A stretch of DNA of 64,000 nucleotides. It comes from Moniliella sp. 'wahieum' (lineage: Eukaryota > Basidiomycota > Moniliellomycetes > Moniliellales > Moniliellaceae). A program made the position numbers and the translations under genes. The notes beneath the pieces are model-generated. The model made no database searches. It was not told the DNA's origin and saw only the letters and a program-made list of their open reading frames with translations. The stretch lies in the NCBI GenBank assembly GCA_003971905.1, contig RSEE01000025.1:1-64000 (forward strand), in the 5' to 3' direction. This document shows, one piece after another, positions 45,979 to 56,957 of this stretch (positions are counted from its first letter, which is position 1; every line of letters begins with the position of its first letter).

Positions 45979-47504
45979 TTAATCCTGCACCTGCGCCCCG
46001 CCGCCGTTCTCGGGACGCTTGAGGACCAAAGGCTGGCCTTTGGTCGCCCGTGCCCATACATCTTGAATGTCACCTGCAACCGTCTCGAAGTGAGACGTGG
46101 CGTCGTAGGAGCGAGTGATGAAAATGTTATCTTCAGCACCCGACTCGACAGGTTCCTCTTGCGCTGCCACAGTAACAAACTTGTCAAAGATGGGACCAAG
46201 CAAGTCCAGTCCCGGCTTGAGCTCCTCCTCAGGGTTGTCCGTCTCAACAATGGTGGTGACCGAAGCGACGTAGAGGCCCTCAGGGGTCACATTGTGGTTT
46301 TTGCTCACCACGGTCACGTAAATGTCGTTTTGACGGCCCAATTCATTCTGCGGCAGGATGAGCTGAACCGAGTCGGCATCGCCCGTGTTGGGGATCGGAT
46401 GCTTAAGCAAGCAAATGGCTCGCACCACCTTACCCGTGGCCTTGACTTTGTCTTTGCCCCCAATCTGACCGCGGAAGTAGGAAGGATCACCGATCACCAA
46501 GTCGGCCGTGACGGTCTCGCCTTCGCTCGTGACACCCTTGAACTTTCCTTCATCGTCCACTACAACCTCATCGATGGGTTTGGCCAGCATGTATGTGCCA
46601 CCGTAGATGGCCGACAGACGAGCAAATCCCTGTGGCAGCTCGCCCAAGCCGTAGAGGGGGTAAATATACGGCGACTTGCCGTAACGCGCGATCGAAGTAG
46701 TGTAGAGAATAATCCGGTCATACGTCTCCCGCGCGGGACGATGAAGATACGAGTCGTCAAGGTGAAGTGCCATAGCGTGACCGATAAAGTCTTGAGTTCC
46801 CTTCTCCAACCCGAATTTGGTGTAGAGTTCCTCCATCGTTCCCGAATCAATGTCAAACCCTGTATACAAGTGCAACCGTGAAGGAAAGGGTCAGTCATAG
46901 GCGAAGGGTTAAGAGGGTGGAAGTTACTCACCTTGGTGGGGTGGCCGGGTCATCATCGCGCCAACCCTGAACAAAAAGGAAAAAGTTTCGGGCGCGGTTC
47001 TTCTCCAGAGCGCCCATCAGCGGCGACTTGACCGCTTCCAACTCAGTCGCGGGCACTTTGGCGATCTTACCATCGCGGTAGACGTAAGAGGCCGAGATCT
47101 GCTTGAACTCAAGGTAGCGAGTCACATCAGTGTGGACCAGCATGTTGGTCAACTCTCCACTGCTAAGGATGAACTTGGGGATCAAGTCAATCGCCCAGTC
47201 ACGGCCACGACCAAGGTCGGCAGGCACCTCGCCGTCGGGGCGAAATTTAGCAAAGAGTTGGGGCAAGGTGAGGGAGGCCATTTCGCCACCGTAGTATTCG
47301 TTGCGATCCATGTGCAGTACCTTCTTTCCCTCAACTGCCAGTAGGGCTGAGAGGACACACTCGGTAACACCAGTGCCGAGAATAATGGCGTCTGAAAAAA
47401 CAAATGACGTGCGTATGGGCGGTTATGCATCATGGTCAGTGTTGTGTGGGACTCGCAGGGCAGGGGTAGCAGGCGGAAATCCACGCACCGTAATGCTCAT
47501 CCAT
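45979..47504 (-). CDS. GDI1: Rab GDP-dissociation inhibitor
   Basis: Extracts GDP-bound prenylated Rabs from membranes and recycles them. Exon 1 (47489-47504) codes MDEHY plus one base. Intron 47392-47488. Exon 2 gives DAIILGTGVTECVLSALL (FAD-like GxGxxE fold), GKKVLHMDRNEYYGG, LIPKFILSSGELTNMLVHTD, FKQISASYVYRDGKI (Rab-binding platform) and RNFFLFVQGW. Intron 46860-46932. Exon 3 runs from GFDIDSGTMEELYTKFGLEK through YPLYGLGELPQGFARLSAIY and GGTYML to KRPENGGGAQVQD, stop 45979. It is nearly intact: the only break I see is one extra C (CCACCCCACC) near 46942, the rarer insertion type of error. It shares the window with its potential client YPT7 but is not adjacent. Confidence 0.95.
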
Positions 47505-48301
47505 GGTGCTGCTGGGGTCGTGTGCAAGATCCAGGAGGGGGAACGGTTGAAGGAGGAAGAGGAGGAGGCGGTGGTGGTGGAAGGAAAGGATTCTGGGCAG
47601 GACAACGCCGGGCGCAGTAATGAAAGGGATCCAGGAGAAATGGCCAGACGCGCGAGCGGCGCCACTCTTGTTTGGACACAGCCCCGTGCTTGGATTTTGA
47701 GCGGGTGTCTCTGATCGACCCTGCGCCTGGGCCACCCACCAATTCCCCACTTGCTTGCAAGCACCATCCTACAAGAACAGAAAGAGGAGGCGGAGCGCGA
47801 GGGGCTGAGTACAGCATCACAACATCCGCTGCATTTTGTCCCACTGCCATATGCGGTCCCGAAATGGCTACCGGTCGCTATTCGAGGATAGCGAGATGAT
47901 CAACCAAATCAGCCTGGCCACCGTAGAGAGCATCAAGTTATGAGGCCTCATAGCGACGACGAAATGGCGGCCAATCATGAGTGAAAGGAAGGCAACCCCA
48001 ACTCATTCTATCTGTAGCGTCGGATGCTATATAAGTAGCCCGTGAGATGGAATGCCATGTGTGTTAACCGAGTGTGTCCGTCGTGGCCGTGGTACTTATA
48101 CATGTCCACCGCCACCAAAACTGAACGGAAACTGATACGACCAGCTCTTGATATGATGCCCCCAAGCGGAGCAGCACACAGTCAAGAGTCAGAAAATGGT
48201 CCACAGGAGATCGAGTTGGATTAGTGAAATCATGGCGAGCAAAAGAGCAGGTAACGGAGAGAGAAGAGGATGAGAATGACGTGGAGAGAGAAAGAGGGTG
48301 T

Positions 48302-48365
48302 CATGGGGCGGGCGCCGCCAGGGGGCCCGCCCCGGGGGTTTTAAGGGGTACAATCCCTTGGGGTC
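48302..48365 (+). repeat. Dispersed repeat, copy A
   Basis: About 60 bp sharing, in order, CATGGG, CCAG, a GGGCCCGCCCCGG block, TTTTAA, CAATC and TTGGGGT with a second copy at 59562-59626. Identity is roughly 70% by eye. The inverted GGGC/GCCC core could fold as a hairpin. Confidence 0.65.
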
Positions 48366-49012
48366 CTAGGTCGCCAGCACTGACCAGATGCCGGGCACTC
48401 CCTTTTCAGGCTCCGCTGTGGGGACAATGTCTCCCCTTGATGATTGACGGGTTTTGCATGTGTGGGCTGCTCGCCACCATCACATGTAGCCTCATCCTCT
48501 CCCCCCTTTCTTGAAGAAGGAGGGACAACCTCCATTCCTCCGTTTCCGGCTGCGATTGATGTTCTTCCGGTCTGCGCTTACAGAATAAAACACGTTTTCT
48601 CCATCAGACACACATAGCCTTGATTTAGCACGGTACAATCGCCAACAAGAAGGGTTTGGCCTGTGCGGTTCGACGTATTTGGTGATCGGGGTTGGACATG
48701 TGGACATGTGGCCCGGTGGTCTTGTTGACTTGGGCCTTGTGTACCATGAACGGGGACTTGGTCACTCGCAGGCAACTTTCCTGGGGCTTTCATCCGCCGT
48801 TCCCCCTGACCCAGGAGAATCGGCGAGGCAGATGGAGGCGGCCATGCAGGGTCCGGCCAAGAAAGCGTCGCGTGGCTTCCCATCCGCACCGGTCGCACAT
48901 TCCATCCCCAAGTCGTACCGCGTGGCGGGGATGGTGGTGGGCAATGGCGCGAGTGTTGGGCATGACGGCACGCGAGCCAGTCTCCTTTTCCCCATGGGGA
49001 TGCGTCACATGT

Positions 49013-49087
49013 CACATCACGTATCACATCGCATGCTCCATGTCACATGTATGTCATATCACATGTCGCATGTCACATGTGATGTCG
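49013..49087. repeat. Heptad-type array, CATG type, imperfect
   Basis: Repeated TCACATG/CATGTCA words with local 7-bp spacing, for example ATGTCACATGT and GTCACATGTGATG, interrupted by ATAT and CGC variants. Confidence 0.65.
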
Positions 49088-50056
49088 ACACCTCTGGGCA
49101 ATGCACCTCCTCCACCGTATCCCATGTGTCCACCATCGACCCCAATTACCTACAACTGAGTCTCGATGGAGATGGTTCCCCGCTCCGACGTGTACCACGT
49201 TCATTCGTATCCACACACGCTACTCGGATATGAGATCTGAGACGGGATGGCGGGCCCCAGAAGGTCCTGATCTGGTGGCGATCCCCTTGGTTCCCTACTA
49301 AACGTTAGTGTGTGTTGGCGCTACCAAAAGCAACACACGCCGGATGGGCATGTCGGTTTAGTAGGCGCAGCGTTTCTTCGTCCACGGGCCTTAACGCTCT
49401 GTCGACGATCTAGTTACAGTAGAGAGATATTCAAAGCAGTTCATTTTGCGTTCAGCGTACGGAACACGTTCAACGTAGGCTCACCGTCCATCCCTTTCTC
49501 ACCATAACCCGTCCACGTCAACCGCGGCAATCAGCAACGTTCACCTGTCATTCACCAGGGGCAGCCGTCGCCGGCTCGAGCTGGCCAACGGGGCGCAACT
49601 GCATACAGTTCATGGGCGGAGACAGGGCGGAGACATGCAATACTGAGATGAAACAAGAGCTAGACAACGAACAAAGGGAGATGAGGCAAAGGTAGGGGAG
49701 CGGGGGGGTTAATGCGGTCGTACTCGGCCGTGTTGCCTGCAACAACTGATGGCAGAGCGTGATGAAGATCAAGAGAGGACAAAGCCTAGAGGCACAACGA
49801 CCCCGTGGGACAGAAAGAAACGAGCCAATGGCCCAAAGCGATTCACAACCGGAGGGGAGAACAAGGGAGACGTGCAAAGGAGGTCCGGACAAAAAGACAC
49901 TGGCGTGACAGGACATGAGAAAAGAAGGCGGCGTACCCGAGGGGGACAGCTCGTAGACTTCAGCAACGTTCGACAGTGAAAGAGCAAGAAGACGTGAGAG
50001 GAACTGAAGGTCTTCCACGAGTACCTTGACAGATGATGCAAAAGAAATGAAGAGGT

Positions 50057-52947
50057 TTAATGCTCACAAGCCAAACCGGCACCTGCCGACTCAGCCATGA
50101 GCATAGGCTCTTGAGCGGGTTTGGGCGACGCCGCCGGCGAAGTAGGCAGCGACAGAGGGGCTGTCCACCCGGGGCTGCTTGTTTCTGGAGACCCGGAGTT
50201 CCAGCAAAACCGTTCAACCAGATCGCTGAGGCTTAACGCACCCTTCGGCGCAAGAGTGGCCGCAGTAGCATCATGATGGTTCGGGGTTGGTGTGGCAGTG
50301 CGCGTGGTCGAGGCCGAGCTTGGGACGGATGGGTGGGCGCCCGAACTATATTCCGCACCCAGCAAAGACGTCGTCAACACAGGCGGGGTGGGAACGGTGG
50401 CAGTCACAACGCCGGCACAAGGTGTAGGCGGCCCTGTCGCGTTGGGGGTCGCATCCGATTCGGTAATGGTGGCGACAGAGACGGTCGTTAGACTGTCGAG
50501 GGAACTCGCGCGCGAAGGGGTGCGACCACGCGAGGCGAAAAAATGTTTTCCCAGCGGGGGCGAACCCAGGTCCAGCTCCAGGGGATCGGCTCCAGTGGAC
50601 CAAGGGACACACGGCAGATTGGACCCTACTTCACCGGGCGAGGTGTCTCGCGAAGAAATCGGAGAAACCAAGGAAGTGAAGCTCTCGAACGAGAGAACGC
50701 TATGCGATGGCGAAGCCGGGTCAGGACCTGGAGAAGGTGAGTCCCCCTCACTGCTCTCCCCCGAGAGCATCGGGGTCGACCCGGGCGACCCGCTGTCATC
50801 GTTAAGCAAGGGAACGGTGGCGGCTGCCAGCATCGGGGGCGAGGTGTGAATCGGGGGCGGAATGAGATCCTTGGGGAATGGTCGATCACGGGATTGCACC
50901 GTGGACGAGAACGAATTGGGGAAATTTGATGATGTAGGTGGTGAACGAGTGTGAGGAATGGGAACGGCCAAAGCATCCGGAGCGGACATGGAAGTTTGAT
51001 TGTTCCGCATAACCAATGACTTTGAGTGGGTAAAAGGTCAATGATCCGAACAATGCGTGGCAGTATGTGAAGACAACAACGTACAGAAGGCTTGGTAAGG
51101 GACGAGTGACGGGAGCCCCAGCTCCGGACACTGTTAAAGGAGGTAGGGATGCTTTCGGGTGGAGTGCCTAGTGTGCCAGCTGGAGCATCAACATCAGGTC
51201 CTAGTGATGAGGCAGATGTGACCGCCGAGGGCAGACGAGGCGAAGTAGGAGCCGAGCCAGGGGCGAAAATGGCAAGGGGGTCAATAGTCCTCTCGGACGA
51301 AGTAGGAGATACGGCAGGTGAGCTAGAGACAGGCGAGGGTTTTTTTGCGGCACCGGAAAAGTAATCAGTCGCATCTGGAGAAGGGACCAAGGGACTTGAT
51401 GATGACTTGGTGCTACTTCGAAGCGCATCGCGCAAGTCGTACCGTGCGCCCCAGAGAGAAGGGGAACTTGGTCCTCCCGAATGTGCGGTGCCAACGGTAG
51501 AACGGAGGGGTAGCGCCGTAGGGTGTGGTGCGGGAGGATTGGACCAACGGGCGCTAGCACGGGCGGCGGCCGCTGCAGCCCGCTCGGCAGCTGGCACACG
51601 GTGCGGAGGGGTAGAGGGTGCAGAAGCTGGGTGTGTGGATGGGGGTGGGCGCTTGCGGAAGTCAAGCTGATAGTTTTGTCCTTGGTTGTTATCCCAAAAC
51701 TCCTGGCCAGCTGTAGTGTACCGCAAGCAGAGCGACATGGTCTTGGTATCCGAATTGGTCTGACCAGCAGGCCAGTCCAGCAGTTCATTGAGACGGATAG
51801 AAAAGCTGAACCGGTCAGCTTGGCCATTCTTGATAGTTTCCTGGTAGGTTCCTCCCACTTCATTGACGGTGACCCAATTGTCTGTTGTGAAGCGGACAGC
51901 AATCCACTTTTCAAACGCGATGTTTTTTACTTGGGCCGTGCCTTTGATGCTGCGTAGATCGTCCGATAGTACAACACTCTCAAGGAACACGGGCCTGTCG
52001 GCTGAAATCTGAGCCGAAGAAGGGAAGTTTGGCAGACGGAGAACCAGACCGTTTTGCCAGCCACTGGGCAATGCCAGCGAGCGCAGTTTGTTGGCCAGTG
52101 CACGCCCACCGCCGTCGCGCAAGGGATCGCCTTTCCCGTGGGATCTCCTTGGACGGTTGGAAAAGTGATTGGAAGGAAGCATGGCAAAGTAAGGGTAGGC
52201 CACACCAGCTTCCGTCTCGGTCTCAGTTCCGTCTCGGTGTGCTCAGGACTGGTCGTGGCACTAACAGCTGAGGGCCGGGAGCGATGGCGGAAGACCTTGA
52301 TCTGTTCCAGGTCGTGATTGAAGTGGACAGCCTTGACGACCGGGCTGGTAGGCATGCTTTTCGTATATCCCTCGGGCTTGGTGGGGGAAGCAAAGCGGCT
52401 GCCAAAATTCTCCGGGCAAATTGAAGGATGGGCGCTTGCTGGGCGCCATTTGAGCGACGACTTGACGATTTCTCCCGACTTTTTGCGGATGGTGCCGGCG
52501 CAAGCCGAAGCAAGGCCACCATACCGATCCCTGGAGACAACGCCTTCGGGGGCGGAAGGTTGTGGAGGTCGAGCTGGAGAGTACCAGAAGCGTCTCCTGG
52601 TGCAGCAGCAGCTTTCAGAGCGAGCGCCTTGCGCGATGCGGCGTGAAGGGGGGTGGCGACGGACTTGTCCGGCTGGCCGGCTGCGCCTGCGGTGGGGAAG
52701 GCGACGGTGCTGGGGGAAGGGGAGGCGCCCGTGGGTGTGGCGGAAGCAAGGGCATGGGCGCGGCTAGGCGGGTGGCCAGGCGCGCGGCGGGGAAGAAGGG
52801 GGGTGATGCTGAGGGACGAGCTGATGGCGGCTGAGTGATGCGCGGCGGTGCGGGCGTGAGGTGCGGGTGGGCGAGGTAGAGGCGGTGGGGAGGCGGGAGA
52901 TCTCTGCTGGAGGCGGAGGTGCTGCCGGGGGCGGAGGCAGAGGCCAT
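50057..52947 (-). CDS. GAC1: Glycogen-targeting PP1 regulatory subunit (Gac1/PPP1R3-like, CBM21)
   Basis: Targets protein phosphatase 1 (Glc7) to glycogen synthase. Start MASASAPGSTSASSRDLPPP at 52947, Pro-rich N-terminus, then the conserved RKKSGEIVKSSLK (near 52480). The PP1-docking region PVVKAVHFNHDLEQIKVF (near 52320) holds the RVxF-like KAVHF. The CBM21 domain (52000-51660) shows PVFLESVVLSDDLRSIKG, KNIAFEKWIAVRFTTDNW and SFSIRLNELLD, and ends FWDNNQGQNYQLDF, the carbohydrate-binding signature. A long Ser/Pro-rich tail follows, with one intron (51020-51084, GTACGT...CAAAG), ending in AESAGAGLACEH, stop 50057. Frameshifts by missing bases near 52260, 52450 and 52600. Confidence 0.92.
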
Positions 52948-53923
52948 GTCGCGGGGAGCGGTGGGAGGTGGTGGTGGGACGGAGGGGCGACGGTGGTGCT
53001 GAGTGCGGTCTGCGTTGCAGTTTTATCGCACAGGCGCTGCTGCTGGCCGGCCGAGCGGCGGGAAAGAGCAAGGCAGGCGGCCGGCCGCACAGCAGGCAGG
53101 CACGCGGCAGCAGCAGCTGCGTCTGCCAGTCGCAATGCCGCCTGCAGGCCACGGCGGGCCCAACGCCGCAGCACCGCGCCAGTGTCCCGCAGCGCTGCGG
53201 GTTCGCTTGCGGCCGGCCAGGCGCAGCCAGCTGCAAGGTACCGCACCGCACCGTCCTGCGCCTGCGCTGTGCCACCCCCCAGCACCCCGGCGGCCGAACG
53301 TGTCTTGGCCGCCACACGCACCCCGCCAGTGTCCCCACGGGCGGCCCGCACTCAAACCCCGCATGCGCCCCCTACGCGTGGGGACGACCACGACGACCAC
53401 CACTGGGACGACTGGCGGACAGCGCCGGGGGCCGTCTGGAGCGGCGAGCAAGGGCGAGCAAGGGCGACGTAGGCCACGCACTGGCGACACGCCCGCGGGC
53501 GGTGAGCGCTCTGGCGCTCTGGCTGCAGGTGCTGCCTGGAGGCAGTGTGGCCCTCAGCTGACACGCCATCGGCATGGCATCACACACGCCAGCGCGGGGC
53601 TGCCTTGCGTCGCCCCAGTGCCGTCCCTGCCGGCTGACCTGCTGGGTCGCCGTCCTCTACCATCGTTCGTCACGCGTCACGCGTCACTCGTCGCTGGAGT
53701 CACTAGTCGCAGTCACTCGTCACCGTCATCGCGCAACCAGCCGCCTTGGCGACGCGTGATGCATGGCGAGGGTGCATCCGCCTGCCGAGGCTCGGTGCCC
53801 TGGGTGGCCGCCACATGGAGGCACAGCAGCAGTGCTCCCATACTCCCTGCCTGCCGTCTGCCCTCGCCTAGTGTCCGCCGTCTGCCCACCCCTAGCACCT
53901 CGTCCCCACACGGCCTGATTCTG
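52948..53923. other. Intergenic region upstream of GAC1
   Basis: Very GC-rich. Long open frames on both strands are due to composition; none contains a recognisable motif. The heptad array at 53671-53722 lies here. Confidence 0.5.
53671..53722. repeat. Heptad array, CGCG to CTCG to CTAG
   Basis: ACGCGT (53672), ACGCGT (53679) and ACTCGT (53686) at 7-bp steps with C spacers. After a short break come ACTAGT (53702) and TCACTCGTCA. Confidence 0.8.
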
Positions 53924-54135
53924 ATGCGAGGCTCCTCCCCATCCGCCCCGCCGGTGCTCGTTTGATATGGGGCGTGCTAACGTGTTCTTTCTCCATCTCA
54001 GATCGCGGGCATCACGCCTCAGGCCCTCAGGCCATCAAGCTCATCAAGCCGTCCAAGTCATCGGTCATGACGCTGACGCCGGACGGCTATGCGAAGGGCG
54101 GGACGTTGGACATGTTCGACGTCGATATGCGATAG
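53924..54135 (+). CDS. Candidate small gene or orphan terminal exon
   Basis: A well-formed acceptor (branch GCTAAC at 53976, CCATCTCAG ending at 54001) precedes a coding-like exon: IAGITPQALR, then after one added G near 54030, AIKLIKPSKSSVMTLTPDGY and AKGGTLDMFDVDMR, with TAG at 54133-54135. A short upstream exon MRGSSPSAPP (from ATG 53924) with a weak GTGCTC donor could complete a protein of about 55 residues, but the donor is poor. Alternatively this is the last exon of a lost gene. I do not recognise the family. Confidence 0.3.
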
Positions 54136-54316
54136 CGCAGCCAGGGACCGCCGAACGAATGGTGTGCCCCCAACGACTGTTTAGTTTAATCGCCTGTCTC
54201 TGCGGGGGGTGCGGGGGCGGACGATGTGGCAACGAACAGTGGTCTTCGATCGTATTGCTTCTCCGCTGCGTCCCAACACACCTGCAGCCCGGGGACCGCC
54301 GGCTGGAGACCGAGCC

Positions 54317-54333
54317 TGAAGCTTGAAGCTTGA
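54317..54333. repeat. Heptad array, AGCT type
   Basis: TGA-AGCT, TGA-AGCT, TGA at exact 7-bp steps. Confidence 0.85.
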
Positions 54334-54518
54334 AAAGCTCCGTGGTGCCCCACCCCTATACACTCCTGTTGTTGTTGGGCGGTTGAGCTTGGGCGCAGCT
54401 CTGCTAGAGTGAGCGCAAAGCACATTGGTGTTGGGCGTGAGCGTTGTTAGTACGGTCAAGAGTACGTTGAACTTTCTGAGATCGGAGATCGGAGATCGGA
54501 TGCCCAGACTTGGCGGCG

Positions 54519-54541
54519 ATCGATGATCGATGATTAATGAT
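54519..54541. repeat. Heptad array, TCGA then TTAA
   Basis: ATCGAT (54519), ATCGAT (54526), ATTAAT (54533), each followed by G: two different palindromes in one phase. Confidence 0.85.
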
Positions 54542-54614
54542 TGGGCCGGTGATCAAATGATTTTGGTAATCGGTGATGGTGTGCATGGTATGCTCAGCGC
54601 TCACCCCACGCATC

Positions 54615-54655
54615 ACATGTGATGCATGATGCATGATATATGATGCATGATGCAG
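54615..54655. repeat. Heptad array, CATG/TGCA/TATA
   Basis: Six consecutive 7-bp units with G spacer: ACATGT (54615), ATGCAT (54622), ATGCAT (54629), ATATAT (54636), ATGCAT (54643), ATGCAG (54650). Five of the six are perfect palindromes of three different sequences. Confidence 0.9.
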
Positions 54656-55237
54656 CGCAGGATGCCCCAACGAGTCTGTGCAGCTCCACAGTTTGACGTT
54701 TTAATTGCTGCTCTCCACCAACACTGCGTCCGCTCATTAAAAAACGAATATGCAGTTTTGGTCTCAGGCTGAGGTCTGCCCCTCTGCCCGGCTGCCCGGC
54801 TGACCGTGACCACTGTCTGACCAGTTTGGCCAAGCACATGCACTATCCACAGGTCAAACCGTGGGGAAAAGTTCGCGGGGCGCTGGAAAGGTGGCACACA
54901 TGCACGGGGATTCCATACTGCGCTCGTAAGAGAGTCGCTCTCGTCTCTACAGGGGAATATCCACCAGTACTCAGTCTGAGTACTCTCAGTATACTCTTCT
55001 TCAGAACCCAGTCTGAGTACTTGGTACTTGGAAGCCGTATTGGACGTACAGACGGCTGGTGCGGAAAGATATATACCAGAGGCATAGCAGGTATATGGCC
55101 TGGTATTGAATTAAGCTTTAGTGTCATGTTGATTAGCACAACACGTGGGGGCCTGTCTTTCCGGCCAGGGCGCCGAAGCAGGGGATGGAATATTGAACGC
55201 GTTGTCGTTTCCAACAAGAAAAGAACCATTGAGACGA

Positions 55238-55296
55238 ACTAGTCACCAGTCACTAGGTCACTAGTCACTATCAGTCACTAGTCACTAGTCGCTAGT
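55238..55296. repeat. Heptad array, CTAG type, imperfect
   Basis: Repeated TCA-CTAG units, several exact (ACTAGTCACTAGT), with one inserted base and one missing base that shift phase in the middle, ending in GCTAGT. Confidence 0.85.
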
Positions 55297-56957
55297 TTTC
55301 TACATACTGACTTTGTTGGTCACAGTTTCCTGCCTATTCTTTCTCCGATCGACATGGCCTGTTGGCAGATCGCATCTCGTACGGACATCAGCATGATGCG
55401 CAACATGCATGTTCGCTCAACGGCTCCTAAGCGCCTAAGCATTGGGCTCAGGCGCTCTCGGCAGGCGCTCGCTGCAGGCGCTCAGGCCATTACTGTGGGG
55501 GTAGCGCGTATAGCATGATGCATGTGCGTGACTGTTGGTGACTGCGGTGACTGGAGGGTCAGGCGGTCAGGACGGTCAGGAGACTCGGCCAGCCAATCTC
55601 AGATGTCATCGATCATCGCCTTTGGCCTACAGCCGCCACTCGACCGCCCACCCTCCTTCGGCTTTGGTGGCGGCGCCGCGACCCTAATGCTCTCATCAGC
55701 ACCATCAGCGTCTCAACGCCAGCGTGCCCCCGCGCCGGTTCGTCTAGGAACCAGTACTGTGCATTGCATCAGATGGATAAACGTATAAACACGTTAAACC
55801 TTATTATACGCTTTCCGTTTATCCGTTGCGCGTTCCGCGTTCCGCGTTATCGATTATCGCCGTTGGGGGACTTGACGTGTGACGTTCACAGTTAACATTT
55901 AAACGTTAACGCGTTAACTGGTTAACGGGTCAACGTTTAACGTTACGTTGAACGTCGAACGCGCCCCTGTGGCAAATAGGCCAGAACTAGGGGTTTGATT
56001 CTGGCATTGGGGCCATGGGTTTCCTGAGACCTCAGCCGGAAGCCTGAGACCTGTTCATTCCCCACAGTAGTGGCAACGAGGCCGAGGGGCCCCGTTGGGG
56101 TAGCTTACTATCTGATGATGGGGAGAAAGCCAGTCATCCTACTGTTGCGCTACTTGCTCGGTATATTGCAGCAACTAATCCTCCACGCCATCACCCAGAG
56201 GCAGTCTCAGACAAGAATGCACCAACCGAGCGGAGACGGAATGCGCCCCGGGTTGCAGGAACGTACATAGAGCGGTACTACGTACGCGCCGGGGGAAACG
56301 CCCCTGACAAGTACATTGATGAGCATATGAATGGTGGCACACAGGCCGCGGGAGAAAGCGAAACAAGATGGTAAGACATTCATGGAAGGATGCGGATGAG
56401 AAGCATGGACCCAGAGGGAAAGCGGGGTTAGGCCTTAGGGGGAGTGTGTTAAGGAGTCGAGAGGGATAGGCGGGGAAGAGGGGCGGAGATCGAAACCACA
56501 GATGCGGAGGTGAGAAGGAACGTGACCACACACCTCCGAGCCAGGAGATCAGAGCGGTCTTTGCTAGGGTCATAATAGTGCAAATATGCCCCCCCCTTCT
56601 CCTCTGCTTTAGTCCCGCAGGTTGGACGGATGAGAAAACTGATGACGAGGATTACACGATAAACCATCCAGAAATGGAACGAGGGAGATACAACGCGCAG
56701 GGTTAGGTGGCAGGGTGCAGATGTAAAATGTCATAATGTAGTGGCCTGGGCCGCACACCAAAAGCATCATCCCCTCGATCTGGATGGCGTATACTTCCCC
56801 AACAAACGCGACGAGGACACCCCGTTCAAATACAGGGTCAAGTGGTACGGATCGGTAGGGTGATTGGTTGTCCATCATAACCTTCAGGGCCGATGTAGGA
56901 ATGCAAGGATGGGTTTTTGGGCCCTCGTAGAGGTAGGATGCGAGGAGGGTCGCCAGC

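Larger units (their letters stand above)
47505..50056. other. Long intergenic region between GDI1 and GAC1
   Basis: 2.55 kb without a gene I can support. Contents: a purine-rich tract (47530-47600), a dispersed repeat copy at 48302-48365, a CATG-type heptad region at 49013-49087, and AAC GTT-like motifs near 49465, 49535 and 49968. An open frame at 48679-49233 crosses the repeat array and is not credible as a protein. Confidence 0.55.
54136..56957. other. Repeat-rich intergenic region
   Basis: 2.8 kb of non-coding sequence with the densest mixture of short periodic repeats: heptad arrays at 54317-54333, 54519-54541, 54615-54655 and 55238-55296, a 7-bp AGATCGG repeat at 54478-54500, a CGCGTTC 7-bp repeat near 55834-55850, and a GTTAAC-rich 8-bp-period stretch at 55890-55940. 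Open frames (for example 56609-57076 minus) match nothing I know. Confidence 0.6.

Noticed and set aside
48660..48680. Second B-box-like GGTTCGAC
   Set aside because: No A-box at a suitable distance and no stem pairing.
48679..49233. 184-codon open frame in the GDI1-GAC1 gap
   Set aside because: It translates a CATG/TCA repeat region into Met/His/Ser repeats and has no conserved motif.
53003..53965. 320-codon open frame upstream of GAC1
   Set aside because: GC-driven open frame, overlaps a heptad array and has competing frames of equal length on both strands.
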